Below, piece after piece: positions 11,581-22,700 of a stretch of DNA of 64,000 bases. Both the position numbers and the translations under genes were made by a program. Each line of letters begins with the position of its first letter. Within the stretch, counting starts at the first letter, position 1. Source of the stretch: Nannochloris sp. 'desiccata' (Eukaryota; Chlorophyta; Trebouxiophyceae; Chlorellales; Chlorellaceae). The notes under the pieces are model-generated. The model had not been told where the DNA came from, did not search any database, and worked only from the letters and a program-made list of their open reading frames with translations. Location of the stretch: contig JAGTXX020000014.1 in NCBI GenBank assembly GCA_019044685.2, forward strand, positions 992,001-1,056,000, given 5' to 3'.

Positions 11581-12489
11581 ATTTAAAAATAAATTAATAA
11601 CGGCAACGTTTTTTTTCTTGGAACTTTTTGGGGTTCTAAAATGGGTTACGTACTTTTTTTCTTCTACCAGTTATTGAGCTGCAGGTCTACTTGATAAGTA
11701 CATTTAGTCGAGTATAAAACCCCCCTTTCTTATACATTTGAATAAACTCATTGATGATTGATACACACTCATAAATAAATACTGAATAAGCTATTTGGAA
11801 GCACAACGAATTGTCTTCCCCATCATTCTTTTTCTTTTTTAAAAGCGATTCTTAGCTTTGATCCATAAACTAAGCTAAGGCATCTTATTATATTCCAATT
11901 CCTTTGGGTTATTTTATAATTTTTTATACATTTCTTTTTTTATTGATGAATGAACTCACTTGTCAAGTAAGAGCTGCACAACAAAAAGCTACTCGTCCGC
12001 TGGCGGCACCCGCTTTAATTTCTTTCTAGTTCATGAAGAGGCTCTTAGAGTATAGCAGCTCAATGAAAGTATACATAAAAGACTCTTTCAAGTGTTCAGT
12101 TCTTCTTTAGACAGAATAAGTGCATTGATATGCTCGTCTGTCCAGGAATGGGCTGGCTGCAGGCCGAGGGGAATTCAAATTTTGTCAAAATGAAGCTGGG
12201 GTGGAAGCTAACTGCATCACTGCAGTGAGTCAAAGTTCGGCAATTAGCAATAAATTCTTGCGTTTTATAAGTTTTTTGTATTGCATTTTGATTACATATT
12301 CGATCAAGAGTATACTGAAGAAGGCAGGAGGCCTCCATCGCGTCAATTACTTGCTATCCAAAATTCAAATCTTCATCCCTAAATAAGCAGGGAGGGGAAA
12401 CAGTGTGTGGTTTCTGGATGCTGGAAAATAACAGTATAACACTAGCTATTTGGTATTTGAACAGTTTCTCATATTGACTACGTTCTATA
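11581..12489. other. AT-rich intergenic region, ~910 bp
   Basis: It carries the 3' end of the multi-TM gene and the promoter side of the LPMO-like gene. Small overlapping ORFs on both strands at 12096-12386 look like chance. No repeat or RNA gene is seen. Confidence 0.45.
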
Positions 12490-13632
12490 ATGGTCAACAT
12501 TGTCCCGCATCTTTGGGCTGCTGGTATACTCTACCTCCTCATGGCTGTCCCTCATGTCAAAGCCCATGGATACCTCGCTATTCCCAAATCTCGCAATTAC
12601 TTACACAACAGCAATTATTGCCCACATTGTCTCAACGCTGGAGGGGTTGGATTAACTCGAGGAACAGTCTATCCAAAAAGTGGGCCTCATGGCATCTGTG
12701 GGGACCCTCATCTTGCTCCCAGAGAACACGAGGCAGGGGGCAAGTTTGCCACCGGCCAGATTACTGGTGTCTATGAAGAAGGTGGTCTCATTCATTTGGC
12801 AGCAGCTATGTCTACATATCACAAAGGATTTATTGAATATAAAATCTGCCGTTTCCCTGCTGGCAGTCCCGCAGACGAAAAGGCGGCTTTGACGTACGCG
12901 TGTTTAGACGAAAATATTCTGAAACAAGCTGATATTCCTGGAGCCCAAGTGCCTAATGGGCGGTATTACTTTATGGGCAACGCTTCTGATAATGGATTCT
13001 ATCCTCCGAAGCTGTTTCATCACACATTCCAACTTCCCCGGGGCCTTACCTGCGATGGCGTGTCTGAAAAGTGCGTTTTACAGTTTCACTGGGTGACTGG
13101 AAACTCCTGCAATGATCCATTAATTCCTAGAGAGTACAAGTTGGCATATTTAAACACCTGCGGAGTATATGGAAGCTGGCCTGAAGAGTTTTTCAACTGC
13201 GCAGATATCAAAATTGTACCTAAAAGCGCAGCCAGTGGTATTACCAAACCAGACCCTAGCTGGCCTGCATTTACTCCTGCTCTTTCCCAAGGATCTACTG
13301 GAAATGGTAATCCTGATCCCTATTATGAGAAATCCCCATCACCCCCACCCCCACCCTCACCCTCACCCTCATTCAGCTCACCTTCATCCAGTTACGCTAA
13401 CTCGCCTTCACCTCCCTCAGACTATACTAACTCGCCAACTTATTCGACTCAGTCCCCTCAATATGCTCCGTACGTGAAACCACCCAAGCCACCAAAAGCT
13501 TTAAAACCACCGAAGCCACCAAAGGCGATGAAGCCACCGAAGCCACCAAAGGCGATGAAGCCACCAAAACCTCGTAAGTCACCTAAATGGCGGTCACCAC
13601 CTTCACCTGCATTCAAGACACAGTGGGGCTAA
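12490..13632 (+). CDS. Secreted LPMO-like copper monooxygenase (chitin-binding type-4 fold) with proline-rich tail
   Basis: An intronless 380-residue protein. A signal peptide (residues 1-25) ends ...VPHVKA, leaving mature N-terminal His26 (HGYLAIPKSRNYL). This free histidine, together with His111 in STYHKGFIEYKIC, would form the copper-binding histidine brace of lytic polysaccharide monooxygenases. The CGDPH block, LQFHWVTGNSCNDP and FFNCADIKI (possible axial Phe and terminal Cys) match the family of eukaryotic AA15-like enzymes best, though AA10/AA17 relatives cannot be separated by eye. After about residue 255 comes a Ser/Pro-rich linker and a tandem repeat of KPPKPPKAM-type units, like hydroxyproline-rich wall proteins. 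Likely substrate is chitin or cellulose in the cell's own or prey/host walls (inference). AATAAA lies at 13666-13671. Confidence 0.8.
   Translation: MVNIVPHLWAAGILYLLMAVPHVKAHGYLAIPKSRNYLHNSNYCPHCLNAGGVGLTRGTVYPKSGPHGICGDPHLAPREHEAGGKFATGQITGVYEEGGLIHLAAAMSTYHKGFIEYKICRFPAGSPADEKAALTYACLDENILKQADIPGAQVPNGRYYFMGNASDNGFYPPKLFHHTFQLPRGLTCDGVSEKCVLQFHWVTGNSCNDPLIPREYKLAYLNTCGVYGSWPEEFFNCADIKIVPKSAASGITKPDPSWPAFTPALSQGSTGNGNPDPYYEKSPSPPPPPSPSPSFSSPSSSYANSPSPPSDYTNSPTYSTQSPQYAPYVKPPKPPKALKPPKPPKAMKPPKPPKAMKPPKPRKSPKWRSPPSPAFKTQWG
13479..13572 (+). repeat. Tandem 27-bp coding repeat in the LPMO tail
   Basis: About three copies of a 27-bp unit encode KPPKPPKA(L/M). Copies differ at few bases, indicating recent expansion or homogenisation. 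Confidence 0.7.
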
Positions 13633-13665
13633 ATTGGTTCTATTTGCCCTCCTCATTTACTTCCG

Positions 13666-13671
13666 AATAAA
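13666..13671 (+). terminator. Putative polyadenylation signal AATAAA
   Basis: AATAAA lies 34 bp after the stop of the LPMO-like gene. Canonical position and sequence; not proven. Confidence 0.4.
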
Positions 13672-14294
13672 TATATGTGACCCTTTTGACCAATAACACG
13701 CAGCAGCAGCAGCAGCATGGTCAGCATGGTCGTAGCAGCGCTATCCCCTACTATGTACTCCATATTTCTCTGTCTCTAGAGGGCAAGTAATTTAAACTTC
13801 TGCCTAATAGTAACCTATTGTGATTGTTACTATGCTGGCTATTTCATTCTAGCTCAATAATGTGCACTTTGAAAAAATAATATCGCTTTTCACTTCAACC
13901 CGGACGAACTCCTCATATAATCACCTGTTCATTTCTTACTAAGTCACACTTTCTTGCTTCTTTTTTTGGCTCCTATCTATTTTTCTGTGCACAGCGCCTT
14001 ATATTATTTAGTATCGCTGCTATCTTTGCTTTTTTAAGCTGTCAATATTGTCGCCGCTGCCAGGGGAAGGCCTGCCGCTCTTTTTGTAAATAAACATGAA
14101 TATATACCTCTCAGCTTATCTGCAGCTTAAAGGCCCTTGTAATCATGTATGAAATACCATAGAATATTTCCCCCGCTTGCATTCCAGGTGTTCCCCCACG
14201 TGCTGCAGCTTTGCTGCCGTCGCCACACTAACCACAACCATCACAGCAAATTGATATTTAATTGCAATTTCTGGACAATACATCAAACTTAATT
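13672..14294. other. Intergenic region, ~620 bp
   Basis: It contains a short (CAG)5 microsatellite at 13701-13716 followed by a duplicated CATGGTCAG. The promoter for the GNAT gene must lie here. No ORF is supported. Confidence 0.4.
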
Positions 14295-15259
14295 ATGGCC
14301 TTACAGAGGCAAATTGTTGAAGCAAAGGCTACAATTGGAGCGATCATCGCACCATGCAGGTTGCCAATGCGCTACAAAATAACGCTTCCAAAGCCATTTT
14401 TAGATCAATCTATCCTCCAGAATATACCAAAGTCTCTAAAATATGCGGCAAAGCGGCGAAAAATTACTGCGACAGTGTCTGCTGCACAATCATCTCCCTC
14501 GGTGGACGACAGCGACATTGCTAAAGATCCTACCAGCAGCATTCATTCTTTCAAATGGGAAGGGCCTAGCGCTAATGGAAAATTAATCATTGCTCCATTA
14601 GAAGCACATGAAGTAGGAGCTGCTTCGGTAGTTCTAACAAGAGCATTTGCTACCTCCCCGCAAGGAGTTCCTATAGAGGATGGGCGGTAAGTAGATTGGA
14701 AAAACGATAAAGACTTCTTCTTTGTTCTGGCGTAGTTGGGTTAATCAAGTCTGAAACTTACCTTTGCCTCTCTATTCCTTTCAAATATTCTAGACAATAT
14801 TGTGAAAAGATGCTGACAATGTCACCTAAAGGTATATTTTTAGTAGGCAGACTTCATCCTACAAAAACCTCTGCCGCCACCACGGCCCCAAGTGCAGTTT
14901 CCTGGCTTCCTGAGGGAAAGATTTCCCGTCTAATAGCCACCGCCTCCATTTCATTCCACCCTGATTCTAGAGAAACCTTTCAAACTCTACAACCACCAGA
15001 CAACGATGCGTATTTATGCAATATAGCAGTAGACCCAAAATTTCGAAGACAAGGAATTGCTCGACAGATGCTGGCATCATGTGAAACATTAGCAGCACAA
15101 CGTGGTTATAAAAGGTTTTATTTGCATGTACGGTTAGGTGATGTTTCTGCACGATCGTTATATGAGACCTCTGGGTATGTAGTTGTTGATGAAGAATCGT
15201 TCTTAGTAAAATTGACTGGAAGAACGCCGGTGTGCCTTATGGTCAAAGAATTTTTATGA
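14295..15259 (+). CDS. GNAT-family N-acetyltransferase, probably plastid-targeted
   Basis: Exons 14295-14686 and 14794-15259 (intron GTAAGT...TCTAG) encode 285 residues. The N-terminal ~75 residues are basic and poor in acids with many Ala/Ser/Lys, a plausible plastid transit peptide. The GNAT fold starts at KLIIAPLEAHEV. Motif A is LCNIAVDPKFRRQGIARQML, including the R-R-Q-G-I-A acetyl-CoA pyrophosphate loop. It is followed by RFYLHVRLGDVSARSLYETSGY, the classic beta5-alpha4 segment that closes most GNATs. This resembles the plant plastid GNAT group that acetylates N-termini and lysines, but the substrate cannot be read from sequence. Start was taken at the first ATG in frame. Confidence 0.85.
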
Positions 15260-15810
15260 ATTAGTAGCGCTTTGGTCTGGCCGGGGGGTCCATTCCAGGC
15301 ATTACTGGTGATATAGCCAAGTTGTCTAGCTCTAGATGATGTCCAACGTGTAAAATTTGATAAACTCACACTTGATGAATATATCTGGGGAGAAATTCCA
15401 GAAAAATATTCAGTTTAGGGTTTGGCATTATCGGGCCAACTCAAGTCCCGGCGCTTTTCTCTTTAGAGCAGCTCCAATCGGGATGAAATGTGACAAATGA
15501 GGGCGTGTTGGCTCCAGACCAAAACCAAGCATTATTCTTTATACACCTTGTCTTCTAATCATCCACTAGATTCCATAGCCTGAACAGTCTGCTCACTATT
15601 TTTGCTAAAGGCATCCATTGTGAGAACGAACTCCAATAAGTTGCTGTCTAATGAGCAATTTATAAGCTTTGAGCGTTGCATCTAGGTTACTTGCAACTTG
15701 ATACATATATAAGAGACGCGCGAATTCTCTAACACACGTCAGAGATAAGCCTTCACTTAGATCCTTTAATTAGCAGGTCGTTGCTAGTATCACGGCCTTT
15801 AAACACCAAA
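15260..15810. other. Intergenic region, ~550 bp
   Basis: It lies between the GNAT gene and the translocator. A TTTAGGGTTT telo-like box occurs near 15416, and a TATA box is listed separately. Nothing else is recognised. Confidence 0.4.
15706..15713 (+). promoter_or_regulatory. Putative TATA box (TATATAAG)
   Basis: TATATAAG lies 98 bp upstream of the translocator start codon. If transcription starts ~30 bp later, the 5' UTR would be about 70 nt. Position and sequence fit a TATA box; no experimental support. Confidence 0.45.
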
Positions 15811-17268
15811 ATGTCGGCCTTTCTTACTACAGTAGTAATAGCAGGATGGTAAGAGAAGAATATGTAGCGACTGAACGGTCTGATTATCTTTATAATACCT
15901 CAAACTACCTCTGGTTTCCCATCTGCTCACTCTGCAAATTGGCTTTTTCCCGCAGGTATGGATCAAATATAGGAGTCCTGCTTCTGAACAAGTATCTACT
16001 AAGTATATATGGGTTTAGGTACGTACTAACTTGAGGCAATTGTTCATATTTTTGTTCTCATTTCAAGTCATCTCGTTTGAGACATGCTATTTTGCCTGTA
16101 TTGGAGCTTTGTTTCCTTACGTATTATCTCATGATAACCCCCATGTCTTTGCAGATACCCCGCATTTTTGACGCTGTGCCATATGTTAGCATGCTCTCTG
16201 ATGAGCTATGCTTTGGCAGCAAGCCAGACCGTCACCTTGCAGCCGGTCAAGTCTAAACAGCAGTTTTATAAAATCGCCACTCTAGCTACCATTTTCTGCA
16301 TCACAGTTGTCCTAGGAAACGTATCTCTACGCTTCATTCCAGTCAGTTTCAATCAAGCACTGGGCGCAACCACACCCGCTTTCACCGCGATCTTGGCCGT
16401 TATCATGCTCGGCCACCAAGAATCTCGTGGAGTCTACCTCTCTTTAATTCCTGTGGTCATCGGTATCGTCATTGCCAGTGGTGCAGAACCCATGTTCAAC
16501 ATCATTGGATTCGCAGCTGCTTTATGCGCCACTGCTGGTAGAGCATTAAAATCTGTCCTTCAAGGCATCATGCTTTCAGATTCATCAGAAAAGATGGACT
16601 CTTTAAGTTTATTACTCTATATGGCACCTGTAGCAGCGGCTGCATTGGTTCCTGTGGTGCTATATTTTGAACCCACAGCATTGGCGAATGCACTTATCTT
16701 GGGAAGGAGTGGTGGATTCTGGCTGCTCCTGCTCTTCAACTCCTTTTTGGCATATTTCGTGAATCTAACCAACTTTTTGGTTACCAAATACACTTCTGCT
16801 TTGACCTTGCAAGTGCTGGGGAATGCCAAAGGTGTGGTTGCAGTTGTCATCTCTGTTTTATGCTTCAGAAACCCTGTGACTATCTACTCTATGCTGGGGT
16901 ACGCAATCACCGTCTTTGGGGTTGTTTTATATTCACAAGCTAAGAGAGCAGCAAAGAAACAAGAGCTAGTTCGAAAACTCAACATGAAGGCTAGCCCTGC
17001 TGTTGGTGCTCCCATTGATTTAGAGCAGCCACGATCACCATTTGGTAGCTCTGGAGATAATGGCACTGCTTTGTTCTCAGAAAGGTTGAGCACAAGTGAA
17101 CGTCAAGCTCTTTTGAATAAGAATGGGGGTAACGCAAACGGAAATAACGATCTCAATAAAGGGGATATGAATGGAATGATGAACGGAAGGAATTTGAGCG
17201 GATTGTTAACGTCTATGAGTAGTGATAGAATCATGGCACGAGGCTATAGTTCTATATTTGAAGCTTAG
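15811..17268 (+). CDS. Triose-phosphate/nucleotide-sugar translocator family protein (plant KT group)
   Basis: Exons 15811-15848, 15956-16018 and 16155-17268 encode 404 residues; the two micro-exons restore the family's conserved start [24 protein letters not shown]. Ten hydrophobic helices follow, with blocks typical of plant TPT/NST-superfamily KT members: FLTLCHMLACSLMSY, GNVSLRFIPVSFNQALGATTP, PVVIGIVIASGAEP, ATAGRALKSVLQGI, LLLYMAP, FLVTKYTSALTLQVLGNAKG and MLGYAITVFGVVLYS. Identity to land-plant proteins is strikingly high, which supports a green-lineage host. Expected location is the Golgi/ER, carrying a sugar-nucleotide or sugar-phosphate in antiport; the exact substrate is unknown. 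A hydrophilic ~90-residue tail rich in Asn, Gly and Met (about 320-404) is extra to the family. A TATA box is at 15706. Confidence 0.92.
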
Positions 17269-17780
17269 AAATCAATACTACGGTAATGAAGAAATTATAT
17301 AGAGACACATTGACAATCTCTTGGCAGTTTTTTTTCCCTAGTAAAATTTTTATTTATATGAAGATGAAATTGAAGTTCATTATTGTACCCTACCTATCTT
17401 ATCCAACTCTAAGAAGTCATGCTAGTATTATATTTTGTATTTGTGAGAACCCTCTTTTGTTTTCTCAACAGCACTCAAACGCCCATAGTTTAGTTTTTCT
17501 TTCTTTCTTTGCTGTCCATCTCTTGATTCAGAGATAATTTCCTTATTGTTCGTTACACACCCTTAACATGTTGAGCTGCGATGGCGGCACGATACGCATT
17601 GATTGTTATAATTAGAAGTCCAAAATTGAGTAGAAGCAAGCGACACACCGCCACATGGCAGTGCAGAGATGGAGGGAGAAAGCTGCAATTGCATTTTAGA
17701 TGAGCTCATATTTTTTAACTTCACAAAATGCGTGCATTGTTAAATATAGACAGGTAACAGTATAGAACAGAAAGCTTGAG
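17269..17780. other. Intergenic region, ~510 bp
   Basis: AT-rich 3' region of the translocator plus the promoter of the methyltransferase gene. No ORF, repeat or RNA gene recognised. Confidence 0.4.
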
Positions 17781-19402
17781 ATGGGTACTGCAGATGAAGC
17801 AAATTTTGTTGAACTGCTCATTGCTAATGAAAGAGTCTGTGCATGGCTTAATGAGCTCGTAAAGCTAGATGGAAATACCAAGAGGTATGTAGATTAAGTT
17901 GATTGATTTGTTATTTAGCGCAATGAGCATACATTGCTAGTTTCAAACCCTCATCGCTTGATTTGAAATTTACAAGGGATTTGATTTTGCAGATTGCATC
18001 CAGTGCTCAGGGAGATCGCTGAGGCTGTGATCACCCGCGATGCATATGCTGAAGAGGTATGGAACACGCTTAGATGTAGTGCTTACCCCTCAATCAGCGC
18101 TAGTATTCTCAAAAAAATTCAAAAAAACAACAATTATTTATTTGCTCACCGCCTCTCACTTCAATTCTCTCGCAGGCTCGCAAAGCAGGCGCTGTCCCTA
18201 AACTCACCTCCTTACTAAAACGCCGTGGTATAGTAGAAGACGAGATTGCGATGGAATTCATATCTTCGATTATTGCGGCCTGTAGTGGCCCCATGGCTCG
18301 CGGAGTTCGAATCCGCACTCTTTATTATCAAGGTCTTTCGGTAACGGTAAAAGAAGGCGCTCTAGGGGATGGCGTTGGTGCGAAAGTATGGACAGTGGCG
18401 CATACTTTGTGCCAAGAAATGGCTGCACATCATGAAATAGTGGCTGGCAAAAGTATATTAGAGATTGGGGCTGGGTGCGGGCCCTGTGGCCTTTTAGCAG
18501 CAAAAATTGGAGCGGGTGAAGTTGTCATTAGTGATTATGTAGACCAATTGCTGTTGAATTTGAGAGATGCATTGCATATGAATGAATTCAATTGTAGCGA
18601 GATAGCGAATAAGCACCAGCGTAAAGGAGAAGAAGGCGAAGGAGGGGGAATTCAGGAAAGAGACGTGGTGTTTGGGAGGAACAGTGGAAAAAATGAAGAG
18701 GTAGAAAACGAAGCTTTACTGGATGAGAATTGGGATCCAGAAGACGATGAAGATGTCTCTGAATGCAGTGATTTAGACTCATTCTTCCGTGGTGATGGCG
18801 AGGAAAAAGAAGAAGAAGAAGAAGAAAGAATCAATAGCCCTCTTCCCTGGGAGGCAGGATTGACGTCGATACGATTTTTAGATTGGGGCGATTCTGTTGA
18901 GTATTTAAAAGGGAAGAAAGAAAATAATGTTGGTGTAGAAGAGTCAGACGTCGAGAGCAAGCGTGAGGAAGCAGCAGCTCCTGCTGCTGGTGTGGATGCC
19001 AAGGTGACGGTGAGCAACCATGCTGCGTTAGATGGTATCAGTTCTCGCGCTGTCGCCCCTGGAATCCCTAACTCAAAACAATTTGACGTGGTTTTAGGTA
19101 CAGATATACTGTACGAATGGGAAATGGCTGAGAGTGTAGCAGCAGCAGTGGCACATCGATTACGTCCTGGGGGTCGAGCATTGATTTGCAATGCTGTGAG
19201 GGATCAAGCAATGTTTGATAGTTTGATAGAAAATATGAGAAAACACGGTCTGAGGGTAGGGGTGAATCATATACAACCTAAACAAGAAGATGGAGGGGTT
19301 GCACCACATGATCAGCCTTATGAGGGTGGGTTTGTGTTGGTTGCAGCAGACCATGAAGATGCACCGGCAACTGATTGGCATCGAGACGATTTGTTTATTT
19401 AG
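17781..19402 (+). CDS. METTL21-like (class I, family 16) SAM-dependent protein methyltransferase
   Basis: Exons 17781-17884, 17993-18056 and 18176-19402 encode 464 residues. An all-helical N-terminus (residues 1-80) contains EEARKAGAVPKLTSLLKRRG, resembling one armadillo-type helix pair. The seven-strand methyltransferase domain begins near residue 100. It shows the family's entry signature GDGVGAKVWTVAHTL, motif I LEIGAGCGPCGLLAAKIGAG, EVVISDYVDQLLLNLRDAL (motif II), and DVVLGTDILYEWE (motif IV/post-I, the D-x-x-Y/W type seen in METTL21/EEF1A-KMT enzymes), then LRPGGRALICN. A highly acidic, low-complexity insert of ~150 residues (about 200-350) splits motifs II and IV. Probable substrate is a lysine of a translation factor or chaperone (family inference). 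Confidence 0.85.
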
Positions 19403-19723
19403 TATATCATCCATGTGGACAAGAGATATGAATATATCCAATTTATCGTGTAAGACAAACTTTGAAACATGGTGGCATTTTGAAAAAGTTTATTTGGGAA
19501 GAGCTGTGAGTGATTGCAATCCTACTGGTCATCATGGTCAGTTTTGGAACTTGTGATATTAATCAATTTTCAAACACTGCATTTAGCACTCCAATTTAGA
19601 CAGTAGACACGGTCAGAGTTGTAAAGTCGTCGGGCTTTGTGCGCCCTTGGGGGCAAAGTTTCTCCCGATTATAGCCTAACCAGACCTGGCTTTTTCTCCA
19701 GAAGTATCATTAAATTTACCCCG
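19403..19723. other. Intergenic region, ~320 bp
   Basis: Gap between the methyltransferase and the WAC/DDT gene, presumably including the latter's promoter. No distinct element seen. Confidence 0.35.
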
Positions 19724-22700
19724 ATGCCCCTCTGCGACGGAGAAGAGCATCAGCTCCTTGGAGCCTTGCCTCCGGGCGTGAAAGGCCCTGCTGATGAATT
19801 GCTTCTGCTTAGGTTTACCGGTGAAGTATTCGACAAGTATGAGTGAGTCCACCCTATTTTGTAGCTAATATAGAGCATGATTTCTCCTCATGGATCCAGC
19901 CTTGCTATACGACTAGGTGGTGCTTTTAATTTATCAATTGCTTGGCTATGCCTACGAAGCCTGACTTTATACACAATTCTTTACATTTCACCCTTGCCAA
20001 ATGCATCGGTATATCCAGCAGAGATCATGCGCACCCACTTGCAGTGGTGATCAGATCAATTAGCTGTCCACATCCAAGAATTTCAATATTTTTCCAACTT
20101 TTTTCAACTACCTCTGCAGGGATTATATCAAGGCATTGAACTTCTACAGACAGCGTATTTGGAGCTGCAAGTATACTGGAGAGGCTGGATTAACGTATGA
20201 GGAAGCTGCTGCGAGTGAGCATAAGATTCTTCAAGTCATTTCCCGGTTTCCCGCCGCAGCAGAAGAGGCTGCAGCCAAGCTCGTGCATCACTCTTTGGAA
20301 CCCCTCGATGCACTTAAAACCTCAATTGTGAAGCTAGTTGAGGATATCAACGACCCTGCATCAAAGGCGACTCCAGAACTAGCTAGTCAGTGGATTTACT
20401 CAATCGCCACACCACAACCTGTTGCTGGTGTCCCAGGGGTTGAATGCATCTGGAAGCTTTATGAGCATTTTCGATTGAAATTCAATTTTCCAGAGGATCC
20501 TCCACCGGAATTGGCAGAGAGAATCCGTCCTGTTAGACAAAAACAGGCTGCTGCTGGCGGTGCCGCTGCTGTGCATGTTGACGCTAATGGCTTTGGCCCT
20601 ACCACTATGGCTGATGGTAATAATGGCGTTGTTGGCGGAATTAATGGTCAAGGAGGTATTTCATCAGGGTTGCTACCAGGTGGAGATATAGATGGCCAAT
20701 TTACAGATGACCTTGAAGAACACGGTGTTCATGGTGGCGCTGTTGATGATAATGAAGGTGGTGAGAGCGATTACGGAGATGATGATTATAAACCATCTCG
20801 ATTCTCAGTTGAAGATTTACCATGGAGAGCGCGTGGCCGCGGTCGTGGTGGAGCTGCAAGTCGAGGTGCCGCTGCTGCTGGCAGAGGTCGAGGCCGTGGT
20901 CGTGGGAGGTGGGGGAGAAAAAGTATTACTGGCGAAGAAGAGATACAAACTGCTGGTAGTGGTCTTGATTCTTCGCTTGCTGGGGAAGCAGTACAAGAAG
21001 CTGGTGCCGGTCTAGAACCAAGTCCTCTTGATACAGCTGCCGCCCCTCCCACCTCTGTCACTGCTCCCACGGCCAATGCTCTCCCCAGTTCTATGCAACA
21101 ACCAAGTGATGAAGATCTTCAACTGATGATTGAAAGTCTTGAAGATGTAGAGCGCCGCATGCAGCCAGGGTCAATTAAACACGGGGTCTTAACTTTGTTA
21201 AAAGAAGTAGGTGAAAGCGGGATGTCTATTAATGAGTTAGCAACAACTATAATGGAACGCGGCTTAAAACACTGGGATGAAGTCCGCCAAGCACGTAATT
21301 CTATTGCATCTACATGTGGTCATGATCCTGCATTCGTACGCGTCGCTCCAGGCAAATTCGCTTTACGATGTCTTGTTCCGATTAGTCAATTAAGAGCCAT
21401 GGCGGTGCCATTGCCTACTGCACAGAGAGGTAATCTAGGTGAAGTTGCATCCCGTCAGTTGGCTGCAGTCGAAGCAGCACAAGCTGAGGCGATGCGCAAA
21501 CTCGCTGAACAGAAATCTAAAAAAGGGGAATTAGAAAAAAATAATTTCAAATGCCCGAAATGTCATCGCGTTGCACATGCCGAGCTGTCTCCGTTAATTC
21601 TATGCGACACCTGCCCTCGATCGTACCACGTTGCATGCTTAGGGTTAAAACTAAGCGAGCTACCTACAGGAGACTGGTGTTGCCCTAAATGCGTAGAAAA
21701 TGTTCAAGCTGTCTTACGACGGGTGATGGATTTGGAGGCAAAAAAGAAAGAAGCATTGGAGCGAGCTGTTAGTAAAGATAAAGCAGCGGAAGATAAGCTG
21801 CTACGTAGATTATTAGCAAAGGAAGGGAAAGAAGGTAGCGCAGCTGGGGTCGGGGGAGGCAGTGCGACACGACACAGAGGTGGTGCAGGAGGAAACCAAG
21901 CAGCTGGCGGTGGTGGTCCCAGAAGTACCGGTCATCAAGTTGGAGGAGGTAGTGCTTCAAAAGACGGTGCAAATAGACAACCACGCCGCGTTCTTGACGA
22001 TTGGGAAGTCTTGGAAGAAGAAAAGAAGCATTTAGCAAAGTTAAAACTTCGTGTTAAAGAACTTCAAGACCTTGCAGCTCGAGGCCACAATGCTGATGGT
22101 GGTGGTACTGCGGACGTTTCCATGATGGAGCCCTCTTCTCTCCCTCATGCTGGTTCTTTAGCTTCCCAACCCTCCCTTCCAGGTTCTTCATTCGATGAAG
22201 GTGATGATACTGTCGCTACTCGAGCTCTACACGCAGCAGAAGCACTAGAAAAATTAAAATTAATTATACAAGGCCCCCCCGCTCAAGGTTTCCCGCGTCT
22301 TTTATCGGATCCTTCAGCCACTGCTGCGCTCGCTGAAGCTAGCACCGTCGCTGAATTCTTAGCTTTGTACGGCGCTGTATGTGAGGTAGATAGAGATTTA
22401 ACTACGGTAGAGCTGGTCAGTGCAGCTGCCTGGCCCCTAGACGCAGCGGCCGAGCTGTCTCCACTTTATCGCCAGTTGTTATTATGCTGTTTATTGGAAC
22501 AATTGAACAGAGATCCTCCTGTACGTGGTCGTACTCGTCGTTGGTTTGCTACATTAACTGACGCGACATGGCCTGAAGTGCTGAGACGGTACTTACTAGC
22601 AACTAGAGTTAATGATGTAGTTAAGATCGATGATGGCACCGGCATTGGGGGTGGAGGCAATGGAGATGACGATGAAGAAGGTGATACTGGAGGGAATATG

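Noticed and set aside
18290..18320. tRNA-like T-arm sequence (GAGTTCGAATCCGC)
   Set aside because: It lies within the methyltransferase coding exon, and no cloverleaf arms surround it.
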